Source: JAIEPW01 sp964406035 (GTDB taxonomy: Bacteria; Acidobacteriota; Terriglobia; Bryobacterales; Bryobacteraceae). Taken from it: DNA of 30,176 bases. A model generated the notes under the pieces. The model made no database searches. It saw only the letters and a program-made list of their open reading frames with translations, and was not told the origin of the DNA. Shown one piece after another: positions 7,870-20,893 of the stretch. The position numbers and the translations under genes are program-made. Position 1 is the first letter of the stretch, and each line of letters opens with the position of its first letter. The DNA lies in the NCBI GenBank assembly GCA_964406035.1, contig CAYOQB010000053.1:1-30176 (forward strand), in the 5' to 3' direction.

Positions 7870-8885
7870 ATCGCAAAATTGCGCTCCGCGCGGCAGCCCA
7901 TCTTCTCCGCGGTGCGGCGTGACGGCCAATTGTCATCCAGCACCTCGGTATAGCTGGCCGAGCGATAGCCACGCCCGATCATCCCCAGGAAGCTGTGCGC
8001 GGCGAGCCCCAGATTGACTCCCTTGCCCCGGTGCTTCTCGTCGACGGCGATGACCAGCAGCACGCCGTGATCCACGGCATCGCTATTCAGATCCGGCGCG
8101 GCATAAACCCCGCCTGCGACCTCGCCGTCGATCTCCGCGAAGCCAAGAAGCTCGGGCGCCAGGTGATCGAGCATGCCCAGCGTCAGGCCGCCCAGTTCCT
8201 CCGGAAGGAATTGCGGAGCGCCCCAATGGGTGGCGAAGCATCGGTTGACGATCTCCGTAAATCGCCTTGTCTCCTCCCGCAGATGGTCCATACTCCAGGG
8301 CCGGATGGCGGCGGGACAGGCGTCGATCATCCGGCGGTATCGCTCGGCCAGGTCTGGATTGAAGCGGACGCGGTACTCGATTGCCCCTTTTTCCGTCAGG
8401 AAGCCGCTGTCCTTCAAAAAACCGTGGTAATAGGCAGGATTGTAAGTGTGAAACAGTGTGGGCCGCTGATCGTAAGCGTCAATGGTGAGCGGCAACTGCC
8501 AGCCGTAGAGGTAACCCACGCGGGCGAAACGAGCTCCCTGGGTGGAGAGCCAGGCGCAGGCGGCGTCCAACAGAATCTTAGTTTCAACGGGAGAATCGGA
8601 CAGCGCTTCGAAATGAAGCAAGTGTCCGGCTTGCTGTTTCCAGTGAGCGTTGAACGAGTGGTCCACCAGGGCGGTAACCCGGGCGCGAATTTGGCTGCCC
8701 GACTCCACCCAGAACGGTTGGATCCGGCAATGAGCAGCCTCGGCGGTTCGACCGGAGATGGCGTCAACAATATGCTTCCGGTCTTCACCTGCCCAATGCG
8801 GGTTTCCGCGGTAGACCTCCTCCGGAAAGGCCGCGAAGCGGTCGAATTCGCCGGGCTGGCTGACTGCAACGACCCGACAGTCCAT
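7848..8885 (-). CDS. GNAT-like N-acyltransferase (YghO-type) at end of respiratory operon
   Basis: This 345-residue protein has an N-terminal region (FPEEVYRGNPHW near 20-31, then VDHSFNAHW near 74-82) like that of YghO-type acyltransferases. A C-terminal GNAT fold follows, with the acetyl-CoA binding loop RGKGV at 286-290 after a VLLVIAVDEKH strand. VLDDNWPSRRTAEKMG near 315-330 matches the helix that lines the GNAT active site. It presumably transfers an acyl group to an amine; the acceptor is unknown. The start lies only two bases after the ctaF stop on the same strand, so it is read as the last gene of the act-sco-cta operon. The shared transcript is seen; a role in respiration is only inferred. 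Confidence 0.8.
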   Translation of the reverse strand: MDCRVVAVSQPGEFDRFAAFPEEVYRGNPHWAGEDRKHIVDAISGRTAEAAHCRIQPFWVESGSQIRARVTALVDHSFNAHWKQQAGHLLHFEALSDSPVETKILLDAACAWLSTQGARFARVGYLYGWQLPLTIDAYDQRPTLFHTYNPAYYHGFLKDSGFLTEKGAIEYRVRFNPDLAERYRRMIDACPAAIRPWSMDHLREETRRFTEIVNRCFATHWGAPQFLPEELGGLTLGMLDHLAPELLGFAEIDGEVAGGVYAAPDLNSDAVDHGVLLVIAVDEKHRGKGVNLGLAAHSFLGMIGRGYRSASYTEVLDDNWPSRRTAEKMGCRAERNFAIYRRDLA

Positions 8886-8887
8886 TT

Positions 8888-9295
8888 CTAGTGGGCCGGG
8901 GCGGCCGGAGTCGCCGGCGTGGCGGGAGCGGCCGCGGCCGGCGGCGACGTCAGCGAGGGTTCGTCCGCGTCCATGCGTGAATCGAAATCGATCAGCGGGA
9001 ACAGCAGGAACAAGCCAAGGAACAGGAACCCGGAGACCGCGATCAGCGCGTTCACCGGCTTGTCGTACTTCAGGTGCATGAAGAACAGCGCCACCAGGGA
9101 CGCCTTGATGGTGGCGATGGTCAGCGCGATCACCACGTTGACGGAGTCGGAGCCGAAGTTCACATAGGAAGCTCCCACCGTGATGAAGGTCAGAATCAGC
9201 AAGGCGATCAGAACGGCGGTGAACACCCGCGGCGGGTTCTTGGGCCCGTGGTGATGCCCATGGTCGTGTGCGTGGTCGTGTCCGTGTGCGCTCAT
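8888..9295 (-). CDS. ctaF: Cytochrome c oxidase subunit IV (prokaryotic, caa3 type)
   Basis: The smallest oxidase subunit, 135 residues, probably stabilises the caa3 complex in the cytoplasmic membrane. It has three hydrophobic helices at about 25-45, 53-75 and 84-104, and the phrase ALFFMHLKYDKP between the second and third helices, typical of the COX4_pro family. Two features are unusual. The N-terminus is strikingly His-rich (about nine His in the first 16 residues). After the last helix there is an Ala/Pro/Thr-rich tail. It starts ten bases after ctaE and ends two bases before the GNAT gene. Confidence 0.93.
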   Translation of the reverse strand: MSAHGHDHAHDHGHHHGPKNPPRVFTAVLIALLILTFITVGASYVNFGSDSVNVVIALTIATIKASLVALFFMHLKYDKPVNALIAVSGFLFLGLFLLFPLIDFDSRMDADEPSLTSPPAAAAPATPATPAAPAH

Positions 9296-9305
9296 GGTTT
9301 GTGCC

Positions 9306-9980
<675 letters not shown>

Positions 9981-10022
9981 CTCGTCGTTAGTCCCCTGCT
10001 TCTGAATTCGCGGATCAAGAGT

Positions 10023-11702
<1,680 letters not shown>

Positions 11703-11743
11703 CCCTCAACCCGGATTGCGCCGGGCGCTTCTCTCCCCTGCCC

Positions 11744-12682
11744 TTACTGCAACGACTTGATATACGCGATCAGGCCGGCCAGCTCGCGCTCCCGCAGCAG
11801 GCCCTGGAAGGCCGGCATGATTCCTTCATAGCCTTCGACCAGGTGCGCCTGCGGATTCAGGATCGACTCGCGGACATAGTTCTCGTCCACGAGGATCTCG
11901 GTTCCGTCTCTCATCTTGTGCTTCTGTCCCCAAATGCCCTTCCAGCTCGGACCCTGGCCGCGGGTTCCGTCGATCGAGTGGCACGTGTTGCAGCCCTTCG
12001 CGACGTACTGCAGTTTTCCGATCTCCACCGGGGCCATAGTCTTCAACTCGGCGGGACCTTCCTTCACCCAGGTCTCATACGCCGCCTGCGACTCGACAAC
12101 AATCTTCGCCGCCATGTCCGAGTGGCCCTTGCCGCAATATTCAGCGCATGCCACGTGATGGCTGCCTTCCACGGTCGGCGTGAACCAGACCGAGGTGTAG
12201 CGTCCGGGCACGACGTCATGCTTCACCCGCATCGCTGGAATGAAGAAATCGTGCAGCACGTCCTCGCTGGTCATGATGAACTGCACCGGCTTACCCACCG
12301 GAAGGTGAATCTCGTTCACATAGCGCGAGCCGTCCGGATACTCGAACTGCCACAGCCACTTCTTGCCCACCACCTGCACCTGGAAGGCGTCGCCCGGCGC
12401 CACCGCGTACTTGGTGTACCCGTTCACGCCCCAGAAAAAGATGCCGATCACGATGAACAGCGGGATGATGGTCCAGGCGAGCTCCAGCGTCGCATTGTGC
12501 GCGATGTGCTCGGTCCGCCGGCCCGGTTTATAGCGGAACGCCCAGGCAAAGTACAAGGTCGCGATGGTGATGCCGATGAACAGCACCACGCTCAACCAGA
12601 AAATGAACATGTACAGGGAGTCCACTTCCTTGGCGAACTCCGAACCCTGCAACGGGAGCATCAACGACCGGATCCATTCCAT
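11744..12682 (-). CDS. ctaC: Cytochrome c oxidase subunit II with fused cytochrome c domain (caa3)
   Basis: The electron-entry subunit of the oxidase, 312 residues. Two transmembrane helices (about 25-48 and 67-90) anchor a periplasmic cupredoxin domain. Its binuclear CuA ligands are all visible: H144, C179, E181, C183, H187 and M190 (CAEYCGKGHSDM). A class I cytochrome c domain is fused at the C-terminus, with haem motif CNTCH at 231-235 and axial M289 in IMPAF. This makes the enzyme caa3-type. Electrons can flow from ActE or a soluble carrier to the fused haem and on to CuA. The start overlaps the stop of sco by one base (TAATG on the minus strand), coupling its synthesis to the likely CuA-loading protein. 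Confidence 0.98.
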   Translation of the reverse strand: MEWIRSLMLPLQGSEFAKEVDSLYMFIFWLSVVLFIGITIATLYFAWAFRYKPGRRTEHIAHNATLELAWTIIPLFIVIGIFFWGVNGYTKYAVAPGDAFQVQVVGKKWLWQFEYPDGSRYVNEIHLPVGKPVQFIMTSEDVLHDFFIPAMRVKHDVVPGRYTSVWFTPTVEGSHHVACAEYCGKGHSDMAAKIVVESQAAYETWVKEGPAELKTMAPVEIGKLQYVAKGCNTCHSIDGTRGQGPSWKGIWGQKHKMRDGTEILVDENYVRESILNPQAHLVEGYEGIMPAFQGLLRERELAGLIAYIKSLQ

Positions 12683-13521
12683 TAGGCCAGACCTTCCTTC
12701 ATCTCCAACCGGGACCGCTCACTCCGGAACATTTTCCAGAGGAACAACCCCAGGATTAAAACCGTCAACCCGCCGCCCAGGCGCATGAAGTTCTTCGCAA
12801 ACAGGACGTAGCTCTTCGAATGCGGATCGTACTGATAGCAGAACAGCAAAACCTTGTCCATGGTGGACCGCAGCTTGCCTTCGCTCGCCTCCGTCAGCGC
12901 GAGCCGCAGGTCGAAGGCGCGAAACCGGATCCCGTACAGGTACCGCGATACCTTGCCCTCCGGCGTCAGCACCATGATCGCGGCCGAGTGGATGTATTGA
13001 TCCTTCGACTCATCGAAGCGGTACTTGAAGCCGATCCACTCAGCCAGCTTCTTGGCGTTGTTCTGGTGATCCACCAGAAAATGCCAGCCCGGCGCCGGAC
13101 GCTCGTAGCTCCCGGTGTAAATGATCCGCTTCTTCTGGGCCAGGTCGAAGGACTCGCGCGGATCAATCGAAATCGTCACCACGTCGTACTCGCTGCCCGG
13201 AGTCCAGGCCAGTTCCCGCATCCCGGCCACTTGCCCATTCAGCAACAGATTGCACAACATCGGGCACTGGTAATAAACCAGATTCAGGATCACCGGTTTG
13301 CCCTGCCCGAAAAACCGCTTCAGCGGAACCGGATAGCCCGTGGTGTCGATGAACTCAAGGTTCAGGTCGATCTGGCGGCCGAGCTTCTCCTCGACCCCGA
13401 TCCCCTCCAGTTCCATCGGCTTCTGATCGGGCGGCAACACCGTCTGCGCGGCAAGCCCGGATGCCAGACACACCCCGGCGGTCCAGACTGCAAACCGGCT
13501 GAGATGGGACATCGCGTTCAT
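12682..13521 (-). CDS. SCO1/SenC-family copper chaperone or thiol oxidoreductase
   Basis: This is a thioredoxin-fold protein that probably delivers copper to, or reduces the cysteines of, the CuA site of subunit II. An N-terminal signal or anchor covers about residues 8-25. The redox/copper motif is C86-P-M-L-C90 (CxxxC as in Sco proteins), and the distal ligand His is H178 in YIHSAA. Unlike most Sco proteins it ends with a second hydrophobic helix near residues 250-268 followed by a charged tail, so it may be held by both ends. The 279-residue length is above the usual 200. A strong GAGGAG ribosome site (13528-13533) lies six bases before the ATG. An ATG three codons in is possible. The gene sits immediately before ctaC, with a one-base overlap. 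Confidence 0.93.
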   Translation of the reverse strand: MNAMSHLSRFAVWTAGVCLASGLAAQTVLPPDQKPMELEGIGVEEKLGRQIDLNLEFIDTTGYPVPLKRFFGQGKPVILNLVYYQCPMLCNLLLNGQVAGMRELAWTPGSEYDVVTISIDPRESFDLAQKKRIIYTGSYERPAPGWHFLVDHQNNAKKLAEWIGFKYRFDESKDQYIHSAAIMVLTPEGKVSRYLYGIRFRAFDLRLALTEASEGKLRSTMDKVLLFCYQYDPHSKSYVLFAKNFMRLGGGLTVLILGLFLWKMFRSERSRLEMKEGLA

Positions 13522-13533
13522 GACAAACTCCTC

Positions 13534-13992
13534 TTAGTGCTTCTCCGCGGGCGCGGCTTTGGCGGCCTCGGCCGCCGGAGCAGGCACTGCTTCGCTGACC
13601 ATCGGCCCATCGCCCGGCTTGACCTCCGTCGGTTTCGCCGGATACGGCAGCTTGCCCGCCGCCGCCTCCGCCGCAAGCAGTTCCATCGCGCGTTCGATCG
13701 GGATCCGCACCTGGCCCTTGCTCTGGTCGATATAGCCGTACGTGGTCAGATTGCGCGCGTCGCGAGCCCGCACCTGGTCGAACACTTCGCTGCCGGCCTC
13801 CAGAACCTCGCGTTCAAACGCCCCCATGAACTTATCGCCGAAAAACCAGCCGATCCCAGCCATGGTCAGCGCCAGGAACAGCACCGTGGCCACTGTAAAG
13901 ACGAAGATGCCCTGCGTTTGCGGCTCGCTGCGATCGTAATCGATGTCCGGTTGAAACTCGGCTACCGGCGGTAATTTGTGCAAGTCAGCCAT
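13534..13992 (-). CDS. Small single-helix membrane protein between actF and sco
   Basis: I do not recognise a named family. The 152-residue protein has one transmembrane helix at about 29-51 after a short acidic N-terminus (FQPDIDYDRSEPQTQG), then a soluble part of about 70 residues and an Ala/Pro/Glu/Lys-rich tail ending in KH. The soluble part contains VRIPIERAMELLAAE. A phrase like 'G-x-V-x-I-P-I-x-x-A-M-x-L' occurs in small proteins linked to acidobacterial oxidase clusters, as far as I recall, but this is not verified. A good GAGGA ribosome site (14000-14004) lies seven bases before the ATG. It is 12 bases from both neighbours, so its product is made together with the complex III and oxidase subunits. 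An assembly or accessory subunit role is inferred from position only. Confidence 0.8.
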   Translation of the reverse strand: MADLHKLPPVAEFQPDIDYDRSEPQTQGIFVFTVATVLFLALTMAGIGWFFGDKFMGAFEREVLEAGSEVFDQVRARDARNLTTYGYIDQSKGQVRIPIERAMELLAAEAAAGKLPYPAKPTEVKPGDGPMVSEAVPAPAAEAAKAAPAEKH

Positions 13993-14004
13993 GATCGAAT
14001 CCTC

Positions 14005-15198
14005 TTACGCGTTCTCGAACTTCAGGCCCTGCTCAAATCGCAGGTCGCCCACAGGAACCATCGCATGGGTCTTGAACCGGCTCCAGAACACCAGTCCGAA
14101 AACGCTGGTGGTGGCCACCAGGGCCGCGATGTCCATCCAATGAATGGAAACGCCGTGATGGGCCCAGGTCGGCTTCACCAGCCAGAACAGATCCACGAAC
14201 TGTACAAACAGAATCCAGATCGCCACCACGGTCAGAATGGTCAGATTGCGCTTGGCGCTGCGCGCCAGCAGCGTGAAGAACGGGATGAAGAACCGGGCGA
14301 AGATCATGAAGATGCTGACCCACAGCCAGCTTCCCTCCACGCGGTGCTTGTAGAACACCACTTCCTCCGGGATGTTGGCGTACCAGATCAGCATGTACTG
14401 GCAGAACGCGATGTAGGTGTAAAACGCCGTCAGCGCGAACATCCACTTGCCCAGGTCGTGATAATGCTCCATCGTGATGGAGTTCTTCAGCACGCCGGCC
14501 CGCCGGAAGCCGATCGCCAGCAGCGTCAGCAAAGCCATGAACGCCATCGCGCCGCCCGCCAGGATATACACCCCGAACATGGTCGAATACCAGTGCGGAT
14601 CGAGCGACATGATCCAGTCGAACGCCGCCAGCGAGGAGGTGATGAACAGGAAGAACACCCCGGGCGCGCTCCACTTCAACGCGGTGCGGGTCTGGTCGAT
14701 CGACTTCGTCGTGTCCTGCTTAGTGGATGCCCGGTAAATCATGAGCGCGAACAAATTCCACAGGACCAGGTAAACGATCGCCCGGATCGTGAAGAACTGC
14801 GGGCTCAGGTAGCTGGCCTTGGACGCGTCCTTCACGTGCCCTTCATGCGACCAGGGAAAAATGTCGTGAATGCCGAAGGCGATGGGCAGAAACAGCAGCG
14901 CCGCCGCCGGCATCGCGCTCATCACGTTCTCCATGATGCGCCGCACCGTCATGCTCCATACCGAGCCGGACAGATACTGTACCATCACGAAAAACGTGGC
15001 TCCCAGCACGATGGTCAGCGGATACAGGAATCCGATCAAATACGACCGGAAGAACTGTTCGCGATCCATGGCGAATCCGGCCGCCAAGCCCACCCAACTC
15101 ACCAGCGCGAGGAACGCGAGCACGTTGCGGCCCTTGGCCCACCGCGCCGGTTCCAGCGTGTAATTGTCCTGAATCACTTCCGCCGTGTGATGCGCCAT
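14005..15198 (-). CDS. actF: Alternative complex III, membrane subunit ActF (NrfD-like)
   Basis: One of the two large quinol-interacting membrane subunits of alternative complex III, 397 residues with about ten hydrophobic helices. It is the smaller relative of ActC. Recognisable phrases are AAFDWIMSLDPHWYSTMFGVY in the middle and FCQYMLIWYANIPEE later, both characteristic of ActF. In the complex it is thought to contribute to quinone binding or proton translocation together with ActC. The start lies two bases after actE, and the stop is 12 bases before the small membrane protein gene. Confidence 0.95.
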   Translation of the reverse strand: MAHHTAEVIQDNYTLEPARWAKGRNVLAFLALVSWVGLAAGFAMDREQFFRSYLIGFLYPLTIVLGATFFVMVQYLSGSVWSMTVRRIMENVMSAMPAAALLFLPIAFGIHDIFPWSHEGHVKDASKASYLSPQFFTIRAIVYLVLWNLFALMIYRASTKQDTTKSIDQTRTALKWSAPGVFFLFITSSLAAFDWIMSLDPHWYSTMFGVYILAGGAMAFMALLTLLAIGFRRAGVLKNSITMEHYHDLGKWMFALTAFYTYIAFCQYMLIWYANIPEEVVFYKHRVEGSWLWVSIFMIFARFFIPFFTLLARSAKRNLTILTVVAIWILFVQFVDLFWLVKPTWAHHGVSIHWMDIAALVATTSVFGLVFWSRFKTHAMVPVGDLRFEQGLKFENA

Positions 15199-15200
15199 GG

Positions 15201-15842
15201 CTATTTCAACCCCGCTCTTACCGATTCCGGCACGTCCGCCGTTGTCGCCCCCGTGGACCTCTGCAGCGCCCGCACGTAGGCGACAATCGCCCAGCGGTCG
15301 CCCGGTTCGATTTGCGTCCGGTAGGAGGGCATGGTGCGCCGTCCGTGCGTGATCACGTTGAAAATGTCCCCGTCCGATGTGACGCGCAACCGGTCCTCGT
15401 GCAGGCTGGTCACCTGCCAGGCGTTAAAGCGCGTGGGCACGATGCCCTTCCCGGTTCCGTCCTCGCTGTGGCACGGAGCGCAGTAGACGTTGAACTTCTT
15501 CCGTCCTTGCTGCAGCGTTTCCTTTGTAATCGCCACGGGACTCTGGCCGACGTACATCGTGGCGTTGACCCGCCCCGTATACTGAGGGCTCTCGTCGCGC
15601 AACACGCCGCGCGCGATGGTGCCCTCCACCGGCATGCGGCTGGCGCGGCCGTCGGCGAACATCGTGTTCGCCTGCTGCGGCCCGAACTTCTCCTGCCGCT
15701 TCATGTCGTCCCAAACTTCCAGGGGAGCGGAGCGCTGCACCATGCCGCAGCCCGCCAGGAAGAACGCCGAAACCAGCACGAACGTCAGCGGGGCGGCGCA
15801 ATAACCGGTGATCCAACCCGCGGCTCTGATCAGCTTGCTCAT
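15201..15842 (-). CDS. actE: Alternative complex III, monohaem cytochrome c lipoprotein ActE
   Basis: The 213-residue electron-output subunit of alternative complex III. The N-terminus is a lipoprotein signal with lipobox LAGC, so C32 would be acylated and the protein anchored outside the cytoplasmic membrane. The single haem c site is CAPCH at 121-125, and M171 in TMPSY is the expected axial Met. It should receive electrons from the ActA/ActB core and hand them to the haem c domain of oxidase subunit II, directly or via a soluble cytochrome. The start overlaps actD by four bases (ATGA). Confidence 0.95.
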   Translation of the reverse strand: MSKLIRAAGWITGYCAAPLTFVLVSAFFLAGCGMVQRSAPLEVWDDMKRQEKFGPQQANTMFADGRASRMPVEGTIARGVLRDESPQYTGRVNATMYVGQSPVAITKETLQQGRKKFNVYCAPCHSEDGTGKGIVPTRFNAWQVTSLHEDRLRVTSDGDIFNVITHGRRTMPSYRTQIEPGDRWAIVAYVRALQRSTGATTADVPESVRAGLK

Positions 15843-16437
15843 CCCTCCACCACCTCCACGTCGCGTGCGCCCAGCGACTTCAGCAGATCCGCCGTCTTCT
15901 TGGCGTCGAACATCGGATCATCCGCCTCCACCACCAGCACGAACTTATCGTCCGTGGCGCGGTGCGACTGCGAATAGTTCATCGACGGGTGATACATCCG
16001 CGGCAGTCCGTTCAGCGCCCACAATCCGAAGAACGCAGCGAACGCCGAGAACAACACCGTCAACTCGAAGGTCACCGGCATCGCGAAGGTGAAATCGAAC
16101 GTGGGCTTGCCGCCGATCACCAGCGGATACGCACCCAGCCCGGTCCAGCCCGGCAGCAGATTCTCCGGACCCGCGCCTGTGTACCACTGCAGCAACAGCG
16201 CCGCCGCCGTCCCCGTCAAGCCGATGCAGACCACGATCCAGCCCAAGTGTGACCGGCGGATCCCCAGCGCCTCGTTCACGTGATGAATGGGAAACGGCAT
16301 CATCGCGTCGAGCTTAGTGTAGCCCTCCGCCCGGACCTTCTTCCCGGCTTCCAGCAGCGTATCCGGCTCATCGAAGGTGCCCATCACGCCATACACCGAA
16401 TGCGGCTTTAACAGCCCCGCTTTTTCGAGCAGCTCGC

Positions 16438-16441
<4 letters not shown>
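15839..16441 (-). CDS. actD: Alternative complex III, membrane subunit ActD (DUF3341)
   Basis: A 200-residue structural subunit of alternative complex III. The N-terminal soluble domain opens with VYGVMGTFDEPDTLL, a ferredoxin-like fold in known complexes. It is followed by the conserved FPIHHVNEALGIRRS segment, then two transmembrane helices at about 66-86 and 121-143 joined by a loop with GGKPTFDFTFAMPVTFEL. A soluble tail follows. All are typical of the DUF3341/ActD family. It overlaps both neighbours by four bases (ATGA with actC and actE), consistent with stoichiometric synthesis. Confidence 0.95.
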
Positions 16442-17868
<1,427 letters not shown>

Positions 17869-17878
17869 AGTCGTTCCT

Positions 17879-20800
17879 TTATCCCACCAGCTCCGGATTC
17901 GGGTTCCGCAGTTTCGCCAGATACGTCGTGCGGGGCTGCACGTTCAATTCCGCCAGCATCGCGTAGTTGCGCTCCTGCTTCTTCAGCTTCGATACCCGTG
18001 ACTCGGGATCGTTGATGTTGCCGAACACGATTGCGTCCGCCGGGCACGTCTGCGCGCACGCGGTCACAATCTCGCCGTCCTTGATCTCGCGGCGGCCTTC
18101 CGTCTTGGCCTTGATCTTCACTTCCTGGATGCGCTGCACGCAGTACGTGCACTTCTCCATCACGCCGCGCATTCGCACCGTAACATCCGGATTGGAGGCC
18201 ATCTTCTCCACTTCCGTCATGTTCTTGTGATAGTTGAAGTAGTTGAACCGCCGCACTTTATAAGGGCAGTTATTCTGACAGTAGCGTGTGCCCACGCAGC
18301 GGTTATAGGCCATGTCGTTCAGGCCTTCCGGCGAGTGCACCGTAGCCGCCACCGGGCAGACGTTTTCGCACGGAGCGTTCTCGCACTGCATGCAGGGGAT
18401 CGCCTGGGTGACACTCTCCGGCTCATTCTCGTCGCCGGTGTAGTAGCGGTCCATGCGAATCCAGTGCATTTCGCGGCCGCGCAACACCTGCTCGCGTCCC
18501 ACCACCGGGATGTTGTTCTCGCTGACGCAAGCCATCACACAGGCATTGCAGCCGGTGCACGAGGTCAGGTCGATCGCCATTCCCCATTGGTAGCCCTTGT
18601 CGTAGGGCAGATCGCGGTACATCTGCACCAGCGGCGGCACTTCCACCGCTTCCTCGGCGAACTTCGGATTCTTCTTGTACTCCTCCAGGCTCGCCTCGCG
18701 GACGATCGGCCGCCCCGCCTGGTCGAACCACTTCTGGGTGTTGGCGTGGCGCATCGTCGCGCCGGTCTTGGCTACCTGCCAGCCGCCGGAGAAGTCGTGT
18801 CCTTCGACGGTGCGCGCCTGGTAAGCATTGAACCCGATGCCCTTGCCGACGCGGCCGCACTGCGTCCGGCCGTAGCCCAGCGCCACCGAGATCGAATCGT
18901 CGGCGTGACCCGGCTGGATCCACACCGCCCCCTCGATCTTCAGGTTGCCCTTGCTCACCGCGACCACCTGCATGGCGTCCAGTTGCGACAGGCTCTCGGT
19001 CTCAATGCCGAGTTTCTTGTCGGTCGCCGGCGCAACGCCCAGCTTCCGCGCCGTCGCCGGGCTCATGATGATGGCGTTGCCCCAGGTGATCTTGGTGATC
19101 GGATCTGGAACTTCCTGCAGCCACCCATTGTTGGCGAACCGGCCGTCATACAGCGCGGCCGAGGGATAGAACGCGAGCTCCATCCCGTCGCTCGCCGGCT
19201 TCGCTTCCGCCTGCACAGCAGCAGCGATCTTCTTGTCGTCGGCGGACGGCTTCACGTCCGCTGGTTTTGTGCCGGCCACGACGCCCGAATGCAGCGCTTC
19301 GCGCCACATCGCGTCCTTCTTATCGCCCGGCCACTGCGACATCCAGCGGCTGCGCACCAGTTCGTAACCCTTCTTCGCGGGAGCCCCGGTGATCATCGCC
19401 ACCAGCTCGATCGCCGATTTGCCGCCGTACAATGGCTCGATCATCGGCTGCTGGATCGCCACGGTGCCTTCGGCGCCCCAGCCGTCGCCCCACGCTTCCA
19501 GGTAATGCGCTTCGGGAATGTGCCACTTCGCCGCCAGCGCGGTCTCGTCCGCTTCCAATCCCAGGTGAATCGACACCGGCACCTTCTGCAGATTGGCCGC
19601 GAAATCCAGATCCACCGGCGACGTGTAAGCGGGATTACCGCCCAGAATCACCAGCGTCTTCACCTGCCCGGCACGGATCTCATCCATCAGGCCGCGGAGC
19701 GCCTGCACCTGCGAGGCTTCGCCCGGCTCCGCACTTTCCACGAAGGTCACCGTTGCGCCGAAGTTTCCGAGCTTCTGGTTGATCAGGTGCACCACCGCGT
19801 GAACCACCGCCGGCTGCCGAGGACCCGTGGTCACCAGGCACTTGCCGGCGTTCGCCTTCAGATCCTTGGCCACCGCCTTCAAGAACTTGCCCCGCTTGTC
19901 GGCGCCCGGCTGCAGCACGCGCAGGGTTCCGGGCAGCGCTTCCAGTTCCGTTGCCAGGTCGACGGCGAAGGCTTTCAGTTCCGCCGCCTTCATCCGCAGG
20001 CGGTGATCCGACATCGCGCCGGTAAGCGAAAACTGCGCTTCCACCGAATACAGGCGATTCATCTCGCCGTGCTCTTCCCGGATGTGCCGACCCTTGGAGA
20101 ATTGCTTGGTCGCCAGCACCCCGGCATCGAGGCCGAGAAAATCGTCGTCAATCGAAAGGATCACGGCCGCCTTATCGAATTGCGGCGCAGCCTTCAAAAC
20201 CCGCCCGAATGCCAGCTTCGCGCCCTGGTCGGCGTTGTCCCGCGACACGGGTTCGTAGGTGACCCACTTCGCCTGGGGAAACTTCTTCAGCGTATCGGCC
20301 TTCAAACCCAACAGCGTCGGCGAGGAAATCGGAGCGGCCAGAAACCGCAATCCTTCGCCGGCGCCCAATCCCAGCCCCGCCACCGCCTGCTCGAACTTCG
20401 ACCAAGTGGATGCCTTGCCGCCTTCCAGCACTTCCTTGGAGCGGTCCGGATCGTACATCTGCAGAATCGACGCCTGCTCGAAGGTCCCCGTCGCGCCCTG
20501 CGATGCCGGGTGGTCCGGATTGCCTTCCACCTTGGTCGGCCGGCCGTCGTGCGTTTCCACCAGCAGCGGCGATGCTTCGCCGCCGAACGGCATCGAGGTC
20601 GAGTAGAACACCGGCTTGCCGGGGATGTAGTCTTCCACCCCGCGCGCAAACGGCAGGATCTTCTCCACCGGACGGCTGCAAGCGGTGAGGCCGGCAAGCC
20701 CCAGCGACGCCGCCATCACCTTCAGCACCGTGCGCCGCGAGCCCGCGTCCAGCATCTCCGGCGCGTGCGCCGAAAACTCGCGCTCCACGAACTTCCGGAA

Positions 20801-20893
20801 ATTCGGCGTGTCCGCCAGCTCATCCAGCGTCTGCCAATACTTCTTGCCTGTGGACGCGGCTTCGCCCGCGCCTTGCAACTGAATCAAACTCAT
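17879..20893 (-). CDS. actB: Alternative complex III, iron-sulphur subunit ActB (fused molybdopterin-oxidoreductase-like and ferredoxin domains)
   Basis: The large peripheral subunit, 1004 residues. A Tat-like signal, SRRTVLK at 52-58 followed by a hydrophobic stretch, lies unusually deep after an N-terminal domain, as in other ActB proteins. The next 700 residues resemble a molybdopterin oxidoreductase that in this family has lost its cofactor. From about residue 778 there is a PsrB/HybA-like ferredoxin module with CTGCNACVMAC, CMQCENAPCENVCP, CVGTRYCQNNCP, CTYC and CAQTCP groups. This supports three [4Fe-4S] clusters and one [3Fe-4S] cluster. It links the quinol site in ActC to the haems of ActA. 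The frame is open further upstream, but the ATG at 20893 overlaps the actA stop (ATGA) and matches the family N-terminus. Confidence 0.96.
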   Translation of the reverse strand: MSLIQLQGAGEAASTGKKYWQTLDELADTPNFRKFVEREFSAHAPEMLDAGSRRTVLKVMAASLGLAGLTACSRPVEKILPFARGVEDYIPGKPVFYSTSMPFGGEASPLLVETHDGRPTKVEGNPDHPASQGATGTFEQASILQMYDPDRSKEVLEGGKASTWSKFEQAVAGLGLGAGEGLRFLAAPISSPTLLGLKADTLKKFPQAKWVTYEPVSRDNADQGAKLAFGRVLKAAPQFDKAAVILSIDDDFLGLDAGVLATKQFSKGRHIREEHGEMNRLYSVEAQFSLTGAMSDHRLRMKAAELKAFAVDLATELEALPGTLRVLQPGADKRGKFLKAVAKDLKANAGKCLVTTGPRQPAVVHAVVHLINQKLGNFGATVTFVESAEPGEASQVQALRGLMDEIRAGQVKTLVILGGNPAYTSPVDLDFAANLQKVPVSIHLGLEADETALAAKWHIPEAHYLEAWGDGWGAEGTVAIQQPMIEPLYGGKSAIELVAMITGAPAKKGYELVRSRWMSQWPGDKKDAMWREALHSGVVAGTKPADVKPSADDKKIAAAVQAEAKPASDGMELAFYPSAALYDGRFANNGWLQEVPDPITKITWGNAIIMSPATARKLGVAPATDKKLGIETESLSQLDAMQVVAVSKGNLKIEGAVWIQPGHADDSISVALGYGRTQCGRVGKGIGFNAYQARTVEGHDFSGGWQVAKTGATMRHANTQKWFDQAGRPIVREASLEEYKKNPKFAEEAVEVPPLVQMYRDLPYDKGYQWGMAIDLTSCTGCNACVMACVSENNIPVVGREQVLRGREMHWIRMDRYYTGDENEPESVTQAIPCMQCENAPCENVCPVAATVHSPEGLNDMAYNRCVGTRYCQNNCPYKVRRFNYFNYHKNMTEVEKMASNPDVTVRMRGVMEKCTYCVQRIQEVKIKAKTEGRREIKDGEIVTACAQTCPADAIVFGNINDPESRVSKLKKQERNYAMLAELNVQPRTTYLAKLRNPNPELVG

